Positions 1 to 12,402 are shown, counted from the stretch's first letter. The stretch is DNA of 64,000 nucleotides from Streptococcus iniae (GCF_030732225.1 NZ_CP132230.1:2111660-2175659); one strand, 5' to 3'. The notes: generated by a model from the letters alone, not told the origin. Program-made: numbers and translations.

Positions 1-12
1 TGGACTGTTTTT

Positions 13-1146
13 TTAATCTTCAATTTCAATAGCATTATCTAAATCTAAAATAAGTTCGTCTGTTGTTGATGAAACTTCTTCAACTTCTTCTATCTCTGTA
101 TCTTCAACCAAGCCCACTTTAACACGAACTTTATGGTCAATCTCATCAAAGAGTTCTGGATGATCTGCCAAGAATTTTTTAGCATTCTCAGATCCTTGAC
201 CAATCTTTTCACCATTATAAGAGAACCATGCACCGGCTTTTTGGATAATGTCTAGGTCAGATGCAATTTTAACAAGTTCTCCTGTGCGTGAAATTCCTTC
301 ACCATACATGATTTCAACTTCTGCAACTTTAAAAGGTGGGGCAACTTTATTTTTAACAACCTTGATTTTGGTTTCTTTACCGATGCTGCTATCTTTTTGA
401 TCGCCAGTTCCTTTAATTTGAGTATTGCCACGAACATCTAAACGAACAGATGAGTAGAACTTCAAGGCACGACCACCAGGAGTTGTCTCAGGATTACCAA
501 ACATAACCCCAACTTTTTCACGCAATTGGTTAATAAAGATAGCAATTGTTTTAGTTTTATTAATTGATGCAGAGAGTTTACGCATGGCTTGGCTCATCAT
601 TCGAGCTTGTAAACCAACATGACTATCACCAATGTCGCCATCAATTTCTGCACGTGGTACAAGTGCGGCAACCGAGTCAACAACAACCAAATCAACAGCA
701 CCTGAGTCAATCAATTTTCCTGCAATCTCAAGTCCTTGCTCTCCAGAATCTGGTTGTGATAAAAGCAATTCATCAATATTAACACCCAATGAAGCTGCAT
801 AAGCAGGATCAAGTGCATGTTCGGCATCAATAAAGGCAGCAATTCCACCTTCTTTTTGAGCTTGAGCAACAGCATGCAAGGCAACTGTTGTTTTACCTGA
901 AGATTCTGGCCCATAAATTTCAATAATACGCCCCTTAGGATAGCCACCAGCACCTAAAGCAATATCAAGTGCTAAACTACCAGAACTCATCACTTGAACT
1001 TTTTGCTCTGCACGCTCTCCCAGACGCATAACAGCACCTTTACCGAAATCTTTTTCAATGTTTTTTAACGCGTCATCAAGAGCTTTTCTACGGTCGTCAC
1101 CAAATTTTTTAGTGATTTCTTCTGTTTTTTTAACTTTTTTCGCCAA
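13..1146 (-). CDS. recA: Recombinase A
   Basis: RecA forms filaments on single-stranded DNA, drives homologous strand exchange and stimulates LexA-type self-cleavage; in streptococci it also serves transformation. The 377-residue product is full length. The Walker A motif GPESSGKT is at residues 79-86, and the tail is acidic, as in RecA generally. The start is TTG at 1146, behind a GAGGAG ribosome site, and gives MAKKVKK. It lies 81 bp downstream of cinA on the same strand, the usual streptococcal competence-inducible cinA-recA order. The family call is certain; the TTG start is read from the sequence. Confidence 0.99.
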   Translation of the reverse strand: MAKKVKKTEEITKKFGDDRRKALDDALKNIEKDFGKGAVMRLGERAEQKVQVMSSGSLALDIALGAGGYPKGRIIEIYGPESSGKTTVALHAVAQAQKEGGIAAFIDAEHALDPAYAASLGVNIDELLLSQPDSGEQGLEIAGKLIDSGAVDLVVVDSVAALVPRAEIDGDIGDSHVGLQARMMSQAMRKLSASINKTKTIAIFINQLREKVGVMFGNPETTPGGRALKFYSSVRLDVRGNTQIKGTGDQKDSSIGKETKIKVVKNKVAPPFKVAEVEIMYGEGISRTGELVKIASDLDIIQKAGAWFSYNGEKIGQGSENAKKFLADHPELFDEIDHKVRVKVGLVEDTEIEEVEEVSSTTDELILDLDNAIEIED

Positions 1147-1227
1147 TTTTTTCTCCTCTACACATGGGGAATCTTCTCATTTAGAGCCGTTTAAATGATT
1201 CTAATCTTTAGTTCCCAGACTATTTTA

Positions 1228-2499
1228 TTATACCAAATTTTCGCCCTTTAATAAAGTTTTACGGACCAGGTTAAAAGCATGCATACATGCTATTTTCCTA
1301 ATATCTGAACGGCTGCGACCTCCGATGAAAATCTTAAATGATTCAACTGTTTCTTGACTAGCAATACCAATATAAACTGTTCCTACTGGCTGTTCCTCCA
1401 AACTATCTGGTCCTGCAACACCAGTTAAACTAATGGCAATATCCGAGTCTGTTAGCGTTTTTGCTTTCATGGCCATCTGCTCTGCAGTAAAAGCACTAAC
1501 AACCCCATGCTGCTCGAGCAACTCTAAAGGTATTCCCAACATTTTTGACTTTTCAGTTATACTATATGTGACAAATCCTCCATTAAAAACTGCTGAAGAA
1601 CCTGAAAAGTCTGCCAAAGAAGATTGAAACATTCCTGCCGTTAAACTTTCTGCTGCCGTTAAGGTTTTTGTGTGTTTCTTCAATAATTGAAAGACTTCTT
1701 TTGCCAAACTATTATCCTCTCCATAGCCATAAAGAAATTCACTAAGGTAGGAGCCATCCAAAGTAGTAAGCGCTAGAAGTTTTTTTTCAAAATCAGCCAG
1801 TTTTTGATAAGCTTCACTCTGATTTCGCCCTTTTGTTGATAGTCGTAATGTTACTTCTCCAATTTTAGCGTAGGGAGCAATGGTAGGATCCGTTTGATTT
1901 TCAATAATATCAGCAAGGACCGTTACCAGTTGACTCTCACCGATACCAAAAAAACGCAACACTTTAGAGTACAAAGCACTTTGATTACCCGATAGTAACG
2001 GAATGAGACCTTGATTAACCATTGGTCTTAATTCATTTGGTGGTCCAGGTAAAACAACATAAGTAATCCCATTTACCTCAATCAAGCCACCTACTGCAAG
2101 GCCCGTAAGATTTTGAATTGGGATTGAGCCTTCAATCACTTGAGCTTGACGCTCATTATTAGGGGTTCTTGAATGACTTGGTCGACTGGAGAAAAAATCA
2201 TCCAATTTTAAGCTAGCATCAGAATCAAAAATCAGATTTTTTCCTAAATACTTAGCAAGAGTTTGCTTTGTTAAATCATCTTCTGTAGGTCCAAGGCCAC
2301 CACACAAAATAATTAAATGACTTCGCTTACTTGCAATGTCAATCACTGATAAGAGCCGTTCCTCGTTATCTCCAACAGCCGTTTGAAAATAAACATCGAC
2401 TCCAATCTCAGCCATCTTCTCAGACAAAAATTGGGCATTGGTATTTAGAATTTGTCCTGTTAATAATTCTGTTCCAACAGCAATCAATTCCGCCTTCAT
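1228..2499 (-). CDS. cinA: Competence/damage-inducible protein CinA
   Basis: The 423-residue protein has an N-terminal molybdopterin-binding-like (MoCF) domain, with GTELLTGQ near the start and GGLGPTEDD near residue 67. A C-terminal CinA nicotinamide-mononucleotide amidohydrolase-type domain follows ([10 protein letters not shown] near residue 281, GVAGP near residue 362). In streptococci CinA is a late competence protein linked to RecA. The ATG follows an AGGTGA ribosome site. A perfect CIN-box 8-mer sits just upstream, so transcription by the competence sigma factor ComX/SigX is likely. It probably shares a transcript with recA. Confidence 0.97.
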   Translation of the reverse strand: MKAELIAVGTELLTGQILNTNAQFLSEKMAEIGVDVYFQTAVGDNEERLLSVIDIASKRSHLIILCGGLGPTEDDLTKQTLAKYLGKNLIFDSDASLKLDDFFSSRPSHSRTPNNERQAQVIEGSIPIQNLTGLAVGGLIEVNGITYVVLPGPPNELRPMVNQGLIPLLSGNQSALYSKVLRFFGIGESQLVTVLADIIENQTDPTIAPYAKIGEVTLRLSTKGRNQSEAYQKLADFEKKLLALTTLDGSYLSEFLYGYGEDNSLAKEVFQLLKKHTKTLTAAESLTAGMFQSSLADFSGSSAVFNGGFVTYSITEKSKMLGIPLELLEQHGVVSAFTAEQMAMKAKTLTDSDIAISLTGVAGPDSLEEQPVGTVYIGIASQETVESFKIFIGGRSRSDIRKIACMHAFNLVRKTLLKGENLV

Positions 2500-2516
2500 T
2501 CAATCACCTACTTACC

Positions 2517-2524
2517 TATTCGTA
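2517..2524 (-). promoter_or_regulatory. CIN box (ComX/SigX -10 element) upstream of cinA
   Basis: The minus strand reads TACGAATA, the consensus streptococcal competence -10 box. It ends 17 nt before the cinA ATG, leaving room for a very short leader containing the AGGTGA ribosome site. This is the position expected for late competence control of cinA-recA. Confidence 0.8.
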
Positions 2525-2600
2525 ATTTGTTTTCTATTTTATCATAAAAGTTTCTATTTTTTATTTGCCAAGTTAAGCAAAGCGGCATATATATCTGTCT

Positions 2601-2632
2601 ATTAAAAAATACCGCTAACACATTAACGGTAT
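2601..2632 (-). terminator. Rho-independent terminator after tag
   Basis: Directly after the tag stop codon the minus strand folds into a 10-bp stem (ATACCGTTAA paired with TTAGCGGTAT, including G-U pairs). A 3-nt loop separates the arms and a run of T follows. It separates the tag transcript from cinA-recA. Confidence 0.75.
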
Positions 2633-2633
2633 C

Positions 2634-3185
2634 TTACTTAAAATCACAAGTATCTTCATGGTCATTAACCATACCCGATGCCTGCATAAATGAATAAACA
2701 GTCGTCGGTCCTAAAAAAGCAAAACCTCTTTTCTTCAAATCTTTAGCAAGTGCTTTCGATAAATCTGTTTGTGTAGCAACAGGATGACTTGAATTGACAA
2801 TGTTGACAAGTGGTTTCCCATCACAAAAACCCCATAGATAAGCCGAAAATGATCCAAATTCTTCTTGAATAACTTTTACAGCCTTAGCATTTTTGACTGT
2901 TGCAGTCAATTTCAGGCGATGCCTAATAATAGCGGAATTCTGTAAAGCTTCTGCTATTTGCACTTCAGAAAATTGAGCAACTTTATCAATATCATAGTTG
3001 CTAAAGACTTGTCGAAAGGCTTGACGTTTTTTCAAGACTGTCAACCAAGATAAACCCGACTGATAACTTTCCAGGCATAACAATTCAAATAACTCTCGAT
3101 CATCAAAAATAGGTTTTCCCCATTCTAAATCATGGTAATCACAGTATAATTTATTGCTTTGAGGCACCCAACTGCAGCGTTTCAT
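2634..3185 (-). CDS. tag: DNA-3-methyladenine glycosylase I
   Basis: Tag excises 3-methyladenine from alkylated DNA in base excision repair. The 183-residue protein is normal length. The N-terminus MKRCSWVP...YCDYHDLEWG and the C-terminal NDHEDTCD supply the Cys and His residues of the structural zinc site. The gene ends in a terminator and begins 2 bp after the ruvA stop codon. It is therefore the last gene of a repair cluster that includes mutL, the LmrP-like exporter and ruvA. Confidence 0.96.
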   Translation of the reverse strand: MKRCSWVPQSNKLYCDYHDLEWGKPIFDDRELFELLCLESYQSGLSWLTVLKKRQAFRQVFSNYDIDKVAQFSEVQIAEALQNSAIIRHRLKLTATVKNAKAVKVIQEEFGSFSAYLWGFCDGKPLVNIVNSSHPVATQTDLSKALAKDLKKRGFAFLGPTTVYSFMQASGMVNDHEDTCDFK

Positions 3186-3187
3186 TT

Positions 3188-3781
3188 TTACCCTTTCATC
3201 AACATCTTCAAAGCTGATTTAATGTATTGTTCAGTCTTTTCATCTGTTCCTTCAAAGAAAGCTCGGATTTTCTTAAGTTCACTTGCTTTATAACCTAATG
3301 CCAATAAGGCTTCAATAGCTTCATCTAATTGTTCGTTGCTATTTGACTTAACAGAAGCTGATTTAGCATTTTCTTGAGGGGCTTCAACAAACTTCCCTGC
3401 CAAATCTAAAATCATCTGTTGCGCAGTTTTCTTCCCAATTTTAGGGAATTTCATCAAGTATTTAATATCACTATTATCAATTGCATTAACCAAGCCTTGA
3501 TTATCGTCCACAGCAACAATCGCTAAGGCCGTCATTGGTCCAATTCCTGAAACAGATATCAGTTTAAGAAATACATCCTTTTCGTCTTCAGAATGAAAAC
3601 CAAAGAGCAAATGCGCATCCTCTCTAATCACTTGGTGCAAATAAACAATACAATTTTGGTTGACGCTGTCTGTAAAGCTATAGGGATTTGCAACGTAAAT
3701 AATATAGCCCAAACCACCTGTTTCAACGACAATATATTTGGCCGTTATCTTTGTCAATTGTCCTTTTATATAATCAAACAT
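3188..3781 (-). CDS. ruvA: Holliday junction DNA helicase subunit RuvA
   Basis: RuvA binds Holliday junctions and loads the RuvB motor for branch migration. The 197-residue product has the N-terminal OB fold (MFDYIKGQL), tandem helix-hairpin-helix motifs ([13 protein letters not shown] and [13 protein letters not shown], about residues 77-125) and the C-terminal RuvB-interaction domain after an acidic/Ser-rich linker. ruvB is not adjacent, as is usual in streptococci. It sits 1 bp from the exporter gene upstream and 2 bp from tag downstream, consistent with one operon. Confidence 0.97.
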   Translation of the reverse strand: MFDYIKGQLTKITAKYIVVETGGLGYIIYVANPYSFTDSVNQNCIVYLHQVIREDAHLLFGFHSEDEKDVFLKLISVSGIGPMTALAIVAVDDNQGLVNAIDNSDIKYLMKFPKIGKKTAQQMILDLAGKFVEAPQENAKSASVKSNSNEQLDEAIEALLALGYKASELKKIRAFFEGTDEKTEQYIKSALKMLMKG

Positions 3782-3782
3782 T

Positions 3783-5006
3783 TTAAACCTTCTTTTTCAT
3801 TCTTGCAGATAGTAGGGTTAGGTAAATACCTGCGGTAGCAATCACTAGAAACATTATTTGGACACCAATAGGCCCACTGAAATGGCTAAGTGATACTAGA
3901 AAACCTGCTAAAATAGCCCCGAGTGGATGTGCCATTGATACAAATCCTGTATAAGAACCAATCTTTGACTGATCCATCATGTCAGCTCTTAACACCTGAT
4001 TAGCTGGCACATTAATCATTTCCCCAACTGTAAAAATAAGAACAGCAATCCAGATACCAATAAAATGCGTGAAGGTAAATGACAAGAATACCCCAACTGA
4101 AAAAATGATAGAACCTATCAATAATTGTGGGAGCAATTTCCATTTAACTGTCAACTTATTGACAAGTGTCATAAAAAACACGATCAAAAAGGTATTGGTA
4201 AAAACCATAATAGAGAGCATTTTTGCTCCCGTCACTTCAAAACCAAAGAGATGCGTAGTTTCAAAATACAACTTTAAATGAACAGGAATGTAATTATCCA
4301 TCTGCATCCAAACACTCGAAAACAAGATTGAACCCATAGTGAAAATAACAAAAGCTCTGTCTTTAAAGACCTCACTATAATTTTTAAAGGTTGCTGACAA
4401 ACTAGAATTATGAGCAAAATCATGGTCATCAGGACGTGTCTCATGGAATTTATAATATGCCACAAAAAAACAAAGTAAATTAACCACAAACATGGCAAGC
4501 AATAATTCTATAAAATAATGGTCATAAAATAAACCTGCAATACCAGCACCAAACATCACTGCAATATTAATCAGCCAATAATTAATAGTATAAACAAATC
4601 GTCTATTGCTACTATCCGTCAAATCAATCAACATGGCTTCATAGGCAGGGCCATAAAAACAAGATGAAATATCAACTAGAAGAATCCCTAAAAAAGTCAA
4701 CCATGGTATGAGATGTCCTGGAATATTTGCTGTAATGGTTAAGAACCATCCAATAATAGTACCAATTGAACCAATGATAACAACCTTTTTTCGACCAATG
4801 GCATCGGACAAGTGACCTCCATACATGGTTCCCAAAAAACCACTAAGACTCGTTATCATCATCAAAATACCAGTCATAAATGTTCCAAAGTAAGTTGTGT
4901 AATACATGGCCATAAATGGGAAAATACTACTTCCAAGTGTAATAGTAATAAACCTCATTAATTCCCGTAATTGAATTTGTTTTGGTAATTGAAAAAACTC
5001 TGACAC
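3783..5006 (-). CDS. LmrP-like major facilitator multidrug exporter
   Basis: The 407-residue integral membrane protein has about 12 predicted transmembrane segments. The conserved MFS loop after helix 2 reads [12 protein letters not shown] (about residues 63-74). It resembles Lactococcus LmrP, a proton-driven multidrug exporter, and the gene between mutL and ruvA in pyogenic streptococci. The start is GTG at 5006 behind a strong GGAGGT site; the overlapping ATG two bases upstream is out of frame. The substrate cannot be read from sequence. The repair-operon position is conserved synteny rather than evidence of a repair role. Confidence 0.88.
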   Translation of the reverse strand: MSEFFQLPKQIQLRELMRFITITLGSSIFPFMAMYYTTYFGTFMTGILMMITSLSGFLGTMYGGHLSDAIGRKKVVIIGSIGTIIGWFLTITANIPGHLIPWLTFLGILLVDISSCFYGPAYEAMLIDLTDSSNRRFVYTINYWLINIAVMFGAGIAGLFYDHYFIELLLAMFVVNLLCFFVAYYKFHETRPDDHDFAHNSSLSATFKNYSEVFKDRAFVIFTMGSILFSSVWMQMDNYIPVHLKLYFETTHLFGFEVTGAKMLSIMVFTNTFLIVFFMTLVNKLTVKWKLLPQLLIGSIIFSVGVFLSFTFTHFIGIWIAVLIFTVGEMINVPANQVLRADMMDQSKIGSYTGFVSMAHPLGAILAGFLVSLSHFSGPIGVQIMFLVIATAGIYLTLLSARMKKKV

Positions 5007-5015
5007 ATATACCTC

Positions 5016-6974
5016 CTAATATTTCCCTAACTCCCTTAAACTCGTGTGATTTTCTTGAATACGCCTGAACATTTTTTCCATGTCTGCCTTGCTAAAATTA
5101 ATTAAGACTGGCCGACCATGAGGACAATTATAAGGATTTTTACATTCTGCTAATTGCAACAATAATTGTCTGGCAGAATAATCGTCTAAGGTGTGATTTG
5201 CCTTAATAGATCGTTTACAACTCATCATAATAGCCAATTCTGCACGATAATCCTTAATAGATACCTGATGGGTTAAAAGCAACATGTCACACATTTCATA
5301 AACACCAGATTCAATTTCACTTTCTTTCATCCAAATAGGATGCTCACGAAGAATAAAGGTATTGGTCCCATAAGCTTCTAAGTATATTCCAACAGCGTTT
5401 AAAAGGGACATTTTTTCTTGCAAATTGATAAAATCAGCCCCAGAAAATTCAAACAAATAGGGAACCAATAATTGTTGTAAACTGCTGTCAACATCGCCAA
5501 TTTTTTCACGGTAATATTCATATTTAACACGTTCTTGAGCTGCGTGTTGATCAATGATAAATAAGCCTTCTTTACCCTGAGCAAAAAGATAAGTCCCATG
5601 CATCTGACCAAAATAATCCAACTCTGGAAAAGTTGAACTTTGCTCATTCTCAAGATTCTTCAGCAATTTTTCCATTTTTTGCTTATTCTGTATAGTCAAA
5701 CTCGGATGTTCAGTGGACTCCTCAACTTGATTATCACGCCTAGCATGCCGAATAGCCGACTGCTTGGATGGCATAGCTTCTGTCAACGACTCATTTACAG
5801 GTCTGTCAATATCATTAAATGATGGACTTGCCTCTTCAACTGTATCTCTAACAAAGAAATCATTTTTTTCCCTATCATAATAAAGTGAACTGTTTTTTGA
5901 TGGTAAGGAAAAACTGGTTTGAACAGGCTTGTCAAAGGCTCTCGTCGTTGACTTAGCTAAATTTTCAAGAGCATCTGGTATTAAATCTTGTTGTCGTAAA
6001 CTATCAGCAATTGCTGAACTAATGAGTGCCATCAACTCTTTTTCTTTAGAAATACGAACTTCCTGCTTGGTTGGATGAACATTGACATCAGCCAAATAGG
6101 GATCGATTTGGATATCAATAACAACAATTGGAAAACGCCCGACCATTAACTTTGAACCATAACCATCTAAAATGGCACGATTCAAAAGGAAATTTTTGAT
6201 ATACCGTCCATTAATAAGTAAAGTAATGTAATTACGATTTGCTCGGGTTAACTCTGGTAGACTAACATAACCACTGACTTCAAAATCTAAATCAGCATTA
6301 GAAATCTCAACCATTTTCTTAGCTGTATTTAGACCATAAATCCCTGCAATTGCCTGTTTCAAATCACCTGTTCCAGAAGTTTTAGTCAGTTCTCTTCCAT
6401 CACAAATAAGTGTAAAGGCAACTTCTGGATGACCCAGACTAAGACGATTGACAACATCAACAATGTGAGCTAACTCTGCCTGTAAACTCTTCATATATTT
6501 TAGTCGTGCGGGCGTATTGTAAAAAAGGTTTTCAACCTTTATCTTCGTTCCAACTGGTGTTGAAATCACATCCACCTTCTCAACCTTACCACCTTTTGAC
6601 ATCAGAATAGAGCCATGACTTGAATCTTCTGTTGCCGTTTCTATTGTCAGTTCAGAGATTGAAGCGATAGATGGCAGAGCCTCACCCCTAAAACCTAGCG
6701 TTCTAATCCTAAAAAGATCACTCTGGTTTTTAATTTTACTGGTTGCATGACGCAAAATACTCAATGGTAAATCATCTTTTGACATCCCTTCACCATTGTC
6801 TGTAATTTTGATAGACTTTAATCCAGATTCTTCAATTTCTATTGTGATTTGATTACTTTTAGCATCAATAGCATTTTCAACCAACTCTTTTACAACACTG
6901 GCTGGACGTTCAATAACTTCACCTGCAGCAATTTGGTTGGCCAGTATCTCTGGTAGTTCAATAATTTTTGACAT
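5016..6974 (-). CDS. mutL: DNA mismatch repair protein MutL
   Basis: MutL links mismatch recognition by MutS to strand incision. The 652-residue protein has the N-terminal GHKL ATPase motifs ([22 protein letters not shown]). After a poorly conserved linker, the C-terminal domain carries the metal-dependent endonuclease motif [12 protein letters not shown], which fits DQHA(x)2E(x)4E, and CPHGRP. This MutL is therefore a nicking type, as expected where MutH is absent. It has its own likely promoter in the gap after mutS and continues into the exporter, ruvA and tag. Confidence 0.98.
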   Translation of the reverse strand: MSKIIELPEILANQIAAGEVIERPASVVKELVENAIDAKSNQITIEIEESGLKSIKITDNGEGMSKDDLPLSILRHATSKIKNQSDLFRIRTLGFRGEALPSIASISELTIETATEDSSHGSILMSKGGKVEKVDVISTPVGTKIKVENLFYNTPARLKYMKSLQAELAHIVDVVNRLSLGHPEVAFTLICDGRELTKTSGTGDLKQAIAGIYGLNTAKKMVEISNADLDFEVSGYVSLPELTRANRNYITLLINGRYIKNFLLNRAILDGYGSKLMVGRFPIVVIDIQIDPYLADVNVHPTKQEVRISKEKELMALISSAIADSLRQQDLIPDALENLAKSTTRAFDKPVQTSFSLPSKNSSLYYDREKNDFFVRDTVEEASPSFNDIDRPVNESLTEAMPSKQSAIRHARRDNQVEESTEHPSLTIQNKQKMEKLLKNLENEQSSTFPELDYFGQMHGTYLFAQGKEGLFIIDQHAAQERVKYEYYREKIGDVDSSLQQLLVPYLFEFSGADFINLQEKMSLLNAVGIYLEAYGTNTFILREHPIWMKESEIESGVYEMCDMLLLTHQVSIKDYRAELAIMMSCKRSIKANHTLDDYSARQLLLQLAECKNPYNCPHGRPVLINFSKADMEKMFRRIQENHTSLRELGKY

Positions 6975-7060
6975 CTCTACTTTTGACCTTTCTCCTCTAT
7001 GATAACATTCTTATTTTCCAAATGGTTTATCGTTTTAACTTGAAAATATTCTTATGGACT

Positions 7061-7066
7061 ATTATA
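7061..7066 (-). promoter_or_regulatory. Extended -10 promoter for mutL
   Basis: The minus strand reads TGTTATAAT (TGn-TATAAT) about 90 nt upstream of the mutL ATG. The -35 position would fall inside the mutS terminator hairpin (7071-7107), so the two signals are packed together. Confidence 0.55.
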
Positions 7067-7070
7067 ACAC

Positions 7071-7107
7071 AAAACAAAGTGGCAACCCCTTTGAGATTGC
7101 CAGTTTT
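7071..7107 (-). terminator. Terminator after mutS
   Basis: Just past the mutS stop, the minus strand forms a stem of AAAAC/GTTTT and TGGCAA/TTGCCA with a small bulge. A T-rich tract follows. Confidence 0.6.
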
Positions 7108-7108
7108 G

Positions 7109-9649
7109 CTATATCAATTTTTTTAGCTCATACAATGCTGTCATAGCTTCCATAGGAGTCATATTCATAACGTCAATATCTTTCAATTTTGAAAGCACTT
7201 GATCACTCTTATTGTCCATTTGGAAAAGCGTCAACTGCTCTTTTTCCATAGACTGCGTCTTTTGATCAAGCCCTTGCGTCGTTTCTGATTGACTCTCTAA
7301 TTTAGACAAAATATGGTCTGCGCGTTGCAATAAGTCAGCCGGTAAACCAGCAATTTTAGCAACATGAATACCATAAGATTTGTCTGCAGGACCCTGTGAA
7401 ATCTTATGTAAAAAGGTCACTTCACCATCTTTCTCTAAGGTTGACACGTGAACATTCTCAAGGCTTGTTAATTTAGTTGACAGTGATGTCAACTCATGAT
7501 AGTGGGTGGCAAACATTGTTTTTGCTTTAACCTTATCATGAATGTACTCAATAATAGATTGTGCCAATGCCATCCCATCATAAGTGGCAGTCCCACGACC
7601 TAACTCATCAAAGAGAATCAATGACGAATCACTAGCACGTTTAATAGCATGGTTAGCTTCCATCATTTCAACCATAAAGGTTGATTGCCCAGAAATAAGA
7701 TCATCAGCAGCACCAATACGTGTAAAGATAGCATCAAAAATAGGAAGTTGTGCCTTATCTGCTGCTACATAAGAGCCCATTTGAGCCATGATTACTGTCA
7801 AGGCAAGTTGACGCATATAAGTTGACTTACCACTCATGTTTGGCCCTGTAATCAATTGAATAGCTGTTTGACTATCAAAATGAATACTATTTGGAATATA
7901 CTCTTGCACACCCATCACCTTTTCAACAACGGCATGACGCCCATTATCAATAGCAATGATATGCTCCCTATTAAATTCAGGTCTCACATAGTGATTTCGC
8001 TCAGCAACAACAGCTAAACTTTGTAAAACATCTACCGTTGCAATGGCCTTAGCCAAGGATTGAAGTCTATCAATGTAGGTCTCAACACGCGCCCTAATAC
8101 TCATGAAAATATCATATTCAAGATTTGAGGATTCTTCACGCGCCTCAAGCATCTGACCTTCAATTTTCGCTAACTCTGCAGTGCCATAACGTTCAGAATT
8201 TTTAAGAGTCGCTTTTCTAAAAAAGTGCTCTGGAACATTCGCTAAATTGGAATTGGTAACATGGAAATAATACCCATCTTTTTTATTATAGTCAATCTTT
8301 AAGTTATTGATACCACTTGCTTGACGCTCTTTTAATTCAATTTCAGCAATCCAACCAGTGCCTTCTTTCATGACCTTTCTATAATGATCTAACTTGTCAT
8401 CAAATCCAGTTCGAATGATATTCCCCTCACTAATTGTTGCAGGGGCTTCTTTTGAAATAGCAGAGCTGATAAGTGCTTCTAATTCTGAAATAGGATCAAT
8501 AGCTGCAGTAAGGTCATCTAAGCATGGACTGCCAATGGCTGACAGAATTGATTTAATCTGAGGAACCTGACCTAACGTGTGACCTAATTGTAACAAATCC
8601 TTGGGATTAACCTTACCAAAAGAAACACGACTTGTCAGACGTTCAATATCATAGACGCCTTTTAAACTGTCACTCAAATCAGCTCTTTCAATAAAGGCGT
8701 CTAGAAAAACCTGAATAATAGCTTGCCTTTTTAAAATAGCTTCTTGATTAATCAATGGTCTATCAATCCAATTTTTTAACTGGCGCATCCCCATCGCTGT
8801 CTTAGTCTCATCAAGCAACCAATAAAGACTACCGTGTTTTTTTTGAGTTCTAGCATTTTCAATCAAGTCTAAACTATTTTTTGTTGCATAAGACATTTGT
8901 AAATAGTCCTTGATTTCATAATGAACAACTTGTTGCAGATGACTAAGCTCTCTCATTTGGGTCTTTTGAACATATTGAAGGAGCTTGCCTGCTACTTGTC
9001 TTTCAGCTACTGTCAACTGCTTGTCAAGCAAATGATCATCTTCAAGAATTTCTGATTCCTGTGATAGAAGCAATGCCTTGTTTGGATTTAATTGATTTTC
9101 TTGGTCTTGAGTCAAACTAAAGCCAAGAACAACTTCCCTCGCTTTTAGGTTAAAGACTTCACTACAAGCACTTGAAAAATCTGATAATTCTGTGACAAAG
9201 AACTCACCTGTTGCAAGATCCATGTAGGAAAGACCAAAAAAACCGTTACAACTATCAATAGCAACTAGGAAGTTATTTGAACTATTAGGCTTACTTGAAT
9301 CAACAACTGTTCCTGGTGTAATGACTTGAACAACCTCACGTTTCACCACACCAACAGCCTGCTTAGGGTCTTCCATCTGTTCAGCAATAGCAACTTTATA
9401 GCCTAGTTCAATTAAAATATCAATATATTGTTGTGCTGAATGATGAGGAACGCCTGCCATTGGAATTGGATTTTCTGCATTTTTATTACGACTTGTCAGT
9501 CCAATTTCCAAAATTTGAGCTGCCTTTACAGCATCTTCATAAAATAATTCATAAAAATCGCCCATCCTAAAAAGCAAAAAAGCATCTGGATAATGTTGCT
9601 TTATGTCCAGATACTGCTGCATTCCAGGAGAAACTTTAAGATTGCTCAT
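7109..9649 (-). CDS. mutS: DNA mismatch repair protein MutS
   Basis: MutS recognises mismatches and small loops. The 846-residue protein is full length. The mismatch-reading motif is in [11 protein letters not shown] near residue 30, the Walker A motif GPNMSGKST lies near residue 610, and the Walker B region is [11 protein letters not shown]. The N-terminal coding region overlaps the stop of the upstream YlbF/YmcA-family gene by 14 nt. This suggests an argR-ylbF-mutS operon that ends at the terminator after mutS. Confidence 0.98.
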   Translation of the reverse strand: MSNLKVSPGMQQYLDIKQHYPDAFLLFRMGDFYELFYEDAVKAAQILEIGLTSRNKNAENPIPMAGVPHHSAQQYIDILIELGYKVAIAEQMEDPKQAVGVVKREVVQVITPGTVVDSSKPNSSNNFLVAIDSCNGFFGLSYMDLATGEFFVTELSDFSSACSEVFNLKAREVVLGFSLTQDQENQLNPNKALLLSQESEILEDDHLLDKQLTVAERQVAGKLLQYVQKTQMRELSHLQQVVHYEIKDYLQMSYATKNSLDLIENARTQKKHGSLYWLLDETKTAMGMRQLKNWIDRPLINQEAILKRQAIIQVFLDAFIERADLSDSLKGVYDIERLTSRVSFGKVNPKDLLQLGHTLGQVPQIKSILSAIGSPCLDDLTAAIDPISELEALISSAISKEAPATISEGNIIRTGFDDKLDHYRKVMKEGTGWIAEIELKERQASGINNLKIDYNKKDGYYFHVTNSNLANVPEHFFRKATLKNSERYGTAELAKIEGQMLEAREESSNLEYDIFMSIRARVETYIDRLQSLAKAIATVDVLQSLAVVAERNHYVRPEFNREHIIAIDNGRHAVVEKVMGVQEYIPNSIHFDSQTAIQLITGPNMSGKSTYMRQLALTVIMAQMGSYVAADKAQLPIFDAIFTRIGAADDLISGQSTFMVEMMEANHAIKRASDSSLILFDELGRGTATYDGMALAQSIIEYIHDKVKAKTMFATHYHELTSLSTKLTSLENVHVSTLEKDGEVTFLHKISQGPADKSYGIHVAKIAGLPADLLQRADHILSKLESQSETTQGLDQKTQSMEKEQLTLFQMDNKSDQVLSKLKDIDVMNMTPMEAMTALYELKKLI

Positions 9650-9989
9650 CTATAAACTCCTCGTTAACCTTATCTTCTATTGTCTTTGTTACATATTGCA
9701 AAAGATCACTAGCATTTTGCAATTTGTTACGATAATCCTCTACGATTGGTTGGCTTTCTATGTTTTCTTTAAGTTCTGTAGCCACACTTATAGCCATTTT
9801 CTCAGCTCTGTCTTTCTCAACCTTGTTAAAAAGAAAGGCATTTTGCTGGTTCTTTTTCATCTGGTAAACTTGCTGCCTGTAAAGAGGATTTGCCTTTATC
9901 TTTTTCTCAATGTCTTTGAATTCAAGAATGCTTTGATGTTTTTGAAGTGTATTAACCAATTGGTCTAAGGCATCATCATAATTTGTCAT
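9636..9989 (-). CDS. YlbF/YmcA-family protein
   Basis: The product is a small, highly charged, all-helical protein of 117 residues that resembles the YlbF/YmcA family. In Bacillus, members of that family act in a complex affecting RNA maturation and competence or sporulation; the streptococcal role is not established. I place the start at the ATG of 9989, which overlaps the argR stop as ATGA, rather than at a longer upstream start inside argR. Its 3' end overlaps mutS. The double overlap indicates translational coupling within argR-ylbF-mutS. Confidence 0.8.
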   Translation of the reverse strand: MTNYDDALDQLVNTLQKHQSILEFKDIEKKIKANPLYRQQVYQMKKNQQNAFLFNKVEKDRAEKMAISVATELKENIESQPIVEDYRNKLQNASDLLQYVTKTIEDKVNEEFIDEQS

Positions 9990-10423
9990 ATACTTAGAGC
10001 TAAATCCTTCTCGTACTGTGCTGCGATTTCTTCGTTGCGACAAATCACCAAAAGTGTATCTGCGCCAGCTATGGTCCCTAGAATATCTTCAATATGGTCA
10101 TTATCTATCAAATTAGCCAAAACATCTGCCTCTCCTAAATCAGTATGTAAGACCAACATAAAACCTGCCCTATCAACTTTTATCACATAATAACGAACAT
10201 CTGTGCTAAAGGGTGAGGCCACAGGCTCTGACAAGCTATAAAAAAGCTTGCCTTCTTCATCACGAAGTTTCAACAAACCAATCTCTCTCAAATCTCTAGA
10301 AAGTGTTGCCTGAGTGACGCTAACACCTTCAGAATAAAGATAATTTTTGATTTCTTCCTGGGTACCGACATGCTCAGATTGAATGATTCGTTTAATGTGA
10401 TTTTGTCGTTCTATTTTATTCAT
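9986..10423 (-). CDS. argR: Arginine repressor ArgR
   Basis: ArgR-family regulators sense arginine and control arginine synthesis or degradation. The 145-residue protein has the N-terminal winged helix ([14 protein letters not shown], then [17 protein letters not shown]) and a C-terminal oligomerisation/arginine-binding domain with DTLLVICRN. The start is the ATG at 10423, behind a GGTGG ribosome site. It is divergent from argS. Streptococci often have several ArgR-type proteins, so the exact regulon is uncertain. Confidence 0.93.
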   Translation of the reverse strand: MNKIERQNHIKRIIQSEHVGTQEEIKNYLYSEGVSVTQATLSRDLREIGLLKLRDEEGKLFYSLSEPVASPFSTDVRYYVIKVDRAGFMLVLHTDLGEADVLANLIDNDHIEDILGTIAGADTLLVICRNEEIAAQYEKDLALSI

Positions 10424-10458
10424 AAGATTCCACCCCAATTGTATATTTATCCTCTCAA

Positions 10459-10464
10459 ATTATA
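10459..10464 (-). promoter_or_regulatory. Extended -10 promoter for argR
   Basis: The minus strand has TGTTATAAT 36 nt upstream of the argR ATG. The -35 is not recognisable, which fits an extended -10 promoter. Confidence 0.5.
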
Positions 10465-10610
10465 ACAGAATTTTACGTTTATTTCATTAAAATCCTGTTT
10501 TTTATTCTCTTTTCCCTCAAAAATGAATTCTATCAAAATCCTTTTAAATTAGGAAAAAAAGTAACAATTTTTACAATACTTTTAATTTTAAAAAATCTTA
10601 TCTGAAGGGC

Positions 10611-10639
10611 TTTACTTCTCTTTGTTATTGTAGTATAAT
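10611..10639 (+). promoter_or_regulatory. Promoter for argS
   Basis: TTTACT and TATAAT are separated by exactly 17 bp, with a leader of about 70 nt before the argS ATG. No T-box core sequence was found in the leader. Confidence 0.7.
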
Positions 10640-10713
10640 TTCTCAATTGATTCCTCGTTTATTTTTAAGAATTATGATAAAATGGAGTGAAAAACTATTT
10701 TAGGAGAAAAAAG

Positions 10714-12402
10714 ATGGATACTAAAACATTAATAGCTAGTGAAATTGCTAAAGTTGTACCTGAATTAGAGCAGGAAAAAATCTACAGCTTAATCGAAACA
10801 CCAAAAAATTCTGAGATGGGTGACCTTGCTTTCCCTGCCTTCAGCTTAGCTAAATTACTTCGCAAAGCACCTCAAATGATTGCAGCTGAAATTGCCGAAA
10901 AGATTGACGCAAGCTCATTTGAGAAAGTTGTTGCTTTAGGACCATACATCAATTTTTTCCTTGATAAATCATTAATCTCAAAAAATGTTTTACATTCTGT
11001 TATTAAAGAAAAATCTGACTACGGACAACAACACATCGGAGATGGGCAAAATGTCACTCTTGATATGTCAAGTCCAAATATTGCTAAACCTTTCTCAGTA
11101 GGCCATTTACGTTCAACAGTTATTGCCGATTCTATTGGTCACATCTACTCAAAACTAGGTTATAACGCAATCCGCATCAATCATCTTGGGGACTGGGGCA
11201 AACAGTTTGGTATGCTTATTGTAGCTTACAAACTTTGGGGTGATCACGATGCTATTGAAGCTAATCCAATTGATGAACTGTTAAAACTTTATGTTCGTAT
11301 CAATGCAGAAGCTGAAGAAAATCCTGATTTAGATGAACAAGCACGCCAATGGTTCAAAAAATTAGAAGATGGCGATAAGGAAGCTTGGGACTTATGGCAA
11401 TGGTTCCGTGATGAAAGTCTTATTGAATTTAACCGTATCTATGACAAACTAGATGTTTCGTTTGACCATTATCACGGTGAGGCTTTCTACAACGATAAAA
11501 TGGATGAAGGTATCCAAATTTTAGAAGAAAAAAATCTCCTAAAAGAATCTAAAGGTGCTCAAATTGTGGACCTTGAAAAATACGATTTACCTCCTGCACT
11601 TATCAAAAAATCAGATGGTGCTACACTTTACATTACACGTGATATGGCAACTGCCATGTACCGCCAACGTACCTTCAACTTTGTCAAAAATATCTATGTT
11701 GTTGGCCAAGAACAATCTCACCATTTCAAACAACTTAAAGCTGTTTTAAAAGAAATGGGATTTGACTGGTCAGATGACATGATTCACGTTTCATTTGGTC
11801 TTGTCACTAAAAACAAGAAAAAATTATCAACGCGTAAAGGAAATATTATCCGTCTTGAACCAACACTTGACGAGGCTGTTTCACGTGCTTTATCACAAAT
11901 TGAAGCTAAAAACCCTAATCTTGAGGACAAAGAAGAAGTTGCACATGCTGTTGGAGTTGGAGCCGTTAAATTCTACGACTTAAAAACAGACCGTGACAAC
12001 GGATATGACTTTGACCTTGAAGCCATGGTTTCATTTGAAGGAGAAACTGGCCCATATGTACAATACACATATGCCCGTATCCAGTCAATTCTTCGCAAGG
12101 CTGAATTCACTCCTAATGAAGAAGCATCCTATGCATTAAAAGATACTGAGAGTTGGGAAATTATTAAACTCTTACAAAACTTTGCGACAAGCATTGAACG
12201 TGCAGCAGATAAATACGACCCATCAATTATTGCTAAATACGCTATCCAATTAGCTCAGGCATTTAACAAATACTATGCACACACTCGTATTCTTGATGAA
12301 AACCCTGAACGCGATAGTCGCCTTGCACTTTGTTTTGCAACAGCTACCGTTCTTAAAGAAGCCCTTCGCCTTCTTGGTGTTCAAGCTCCAGAAAAAATGT
12401 AA
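10714..12402 (+). CDS. argS: Arginyl-tRNA synthetase
   Basis: This class I aminoacyl-tRNA synthetase charges tRNA-Arg. The 562-residue product has the N-terminal ArgS additional domain, the HIGH-type motif in [16 protein letters not shown] (residues about 121-136) and the KMSKS-like LSTRKGN. A C-terminal anticodon-binding domain follows. The start is the ATG at 10714, behind AGGAG; an upstream in-frame start has no ribosome site. The gene is monocistronic, with its own promoter and a bidirectional terminator. Confidence 0.98.
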   Translation: MDTKTLIASEIAKVVPELEQEKIYSLIETPKNSEMGDLAFPAFSLAKLLRKAPQMIAAEIAEKIDASSFEKVVALGPYINFFLDKSLISKNVLHSVIKEKSDYGQQHIGDGQNVTLDMSSPNIAKPFSVGHLRSTVIADSIGHIYSKLGYNAIRINHLGDWGKQFGMLIVAYKLWGDHDAIEANPIDELLKLYVRINAEAEENPDLDEQARQWFKKLEDGDKEAWDLWQWFRDESLIEFNRIYDKLDVSFDHYHGEAFYNDKMDEGIQILEEKNLLKESKGAQIVDLEKYDLPPALIKKSDGATLYITRDMATAMYRQRTFNFVKNIYVVGQEQSHHFKQLKAVLKEMGFDWSDDMIHVSFGLVTKNKKKLSTRKGNIIRLEPTLDEAVSRALSQIEAKNPNLEDKEEVAHAVGVGAVKFYDLKTDRDNGYDFDLEAMVSFEGETGPYVQYTYARIQSILRKAEFTPNEEASYALKDTESWEIIKLLQNFATSIERAADKYDPSIIAKYAIQLAQAFNKYYAHTRILDENPERDSRLALCFATATVLKEALRLLGVQAPEKM

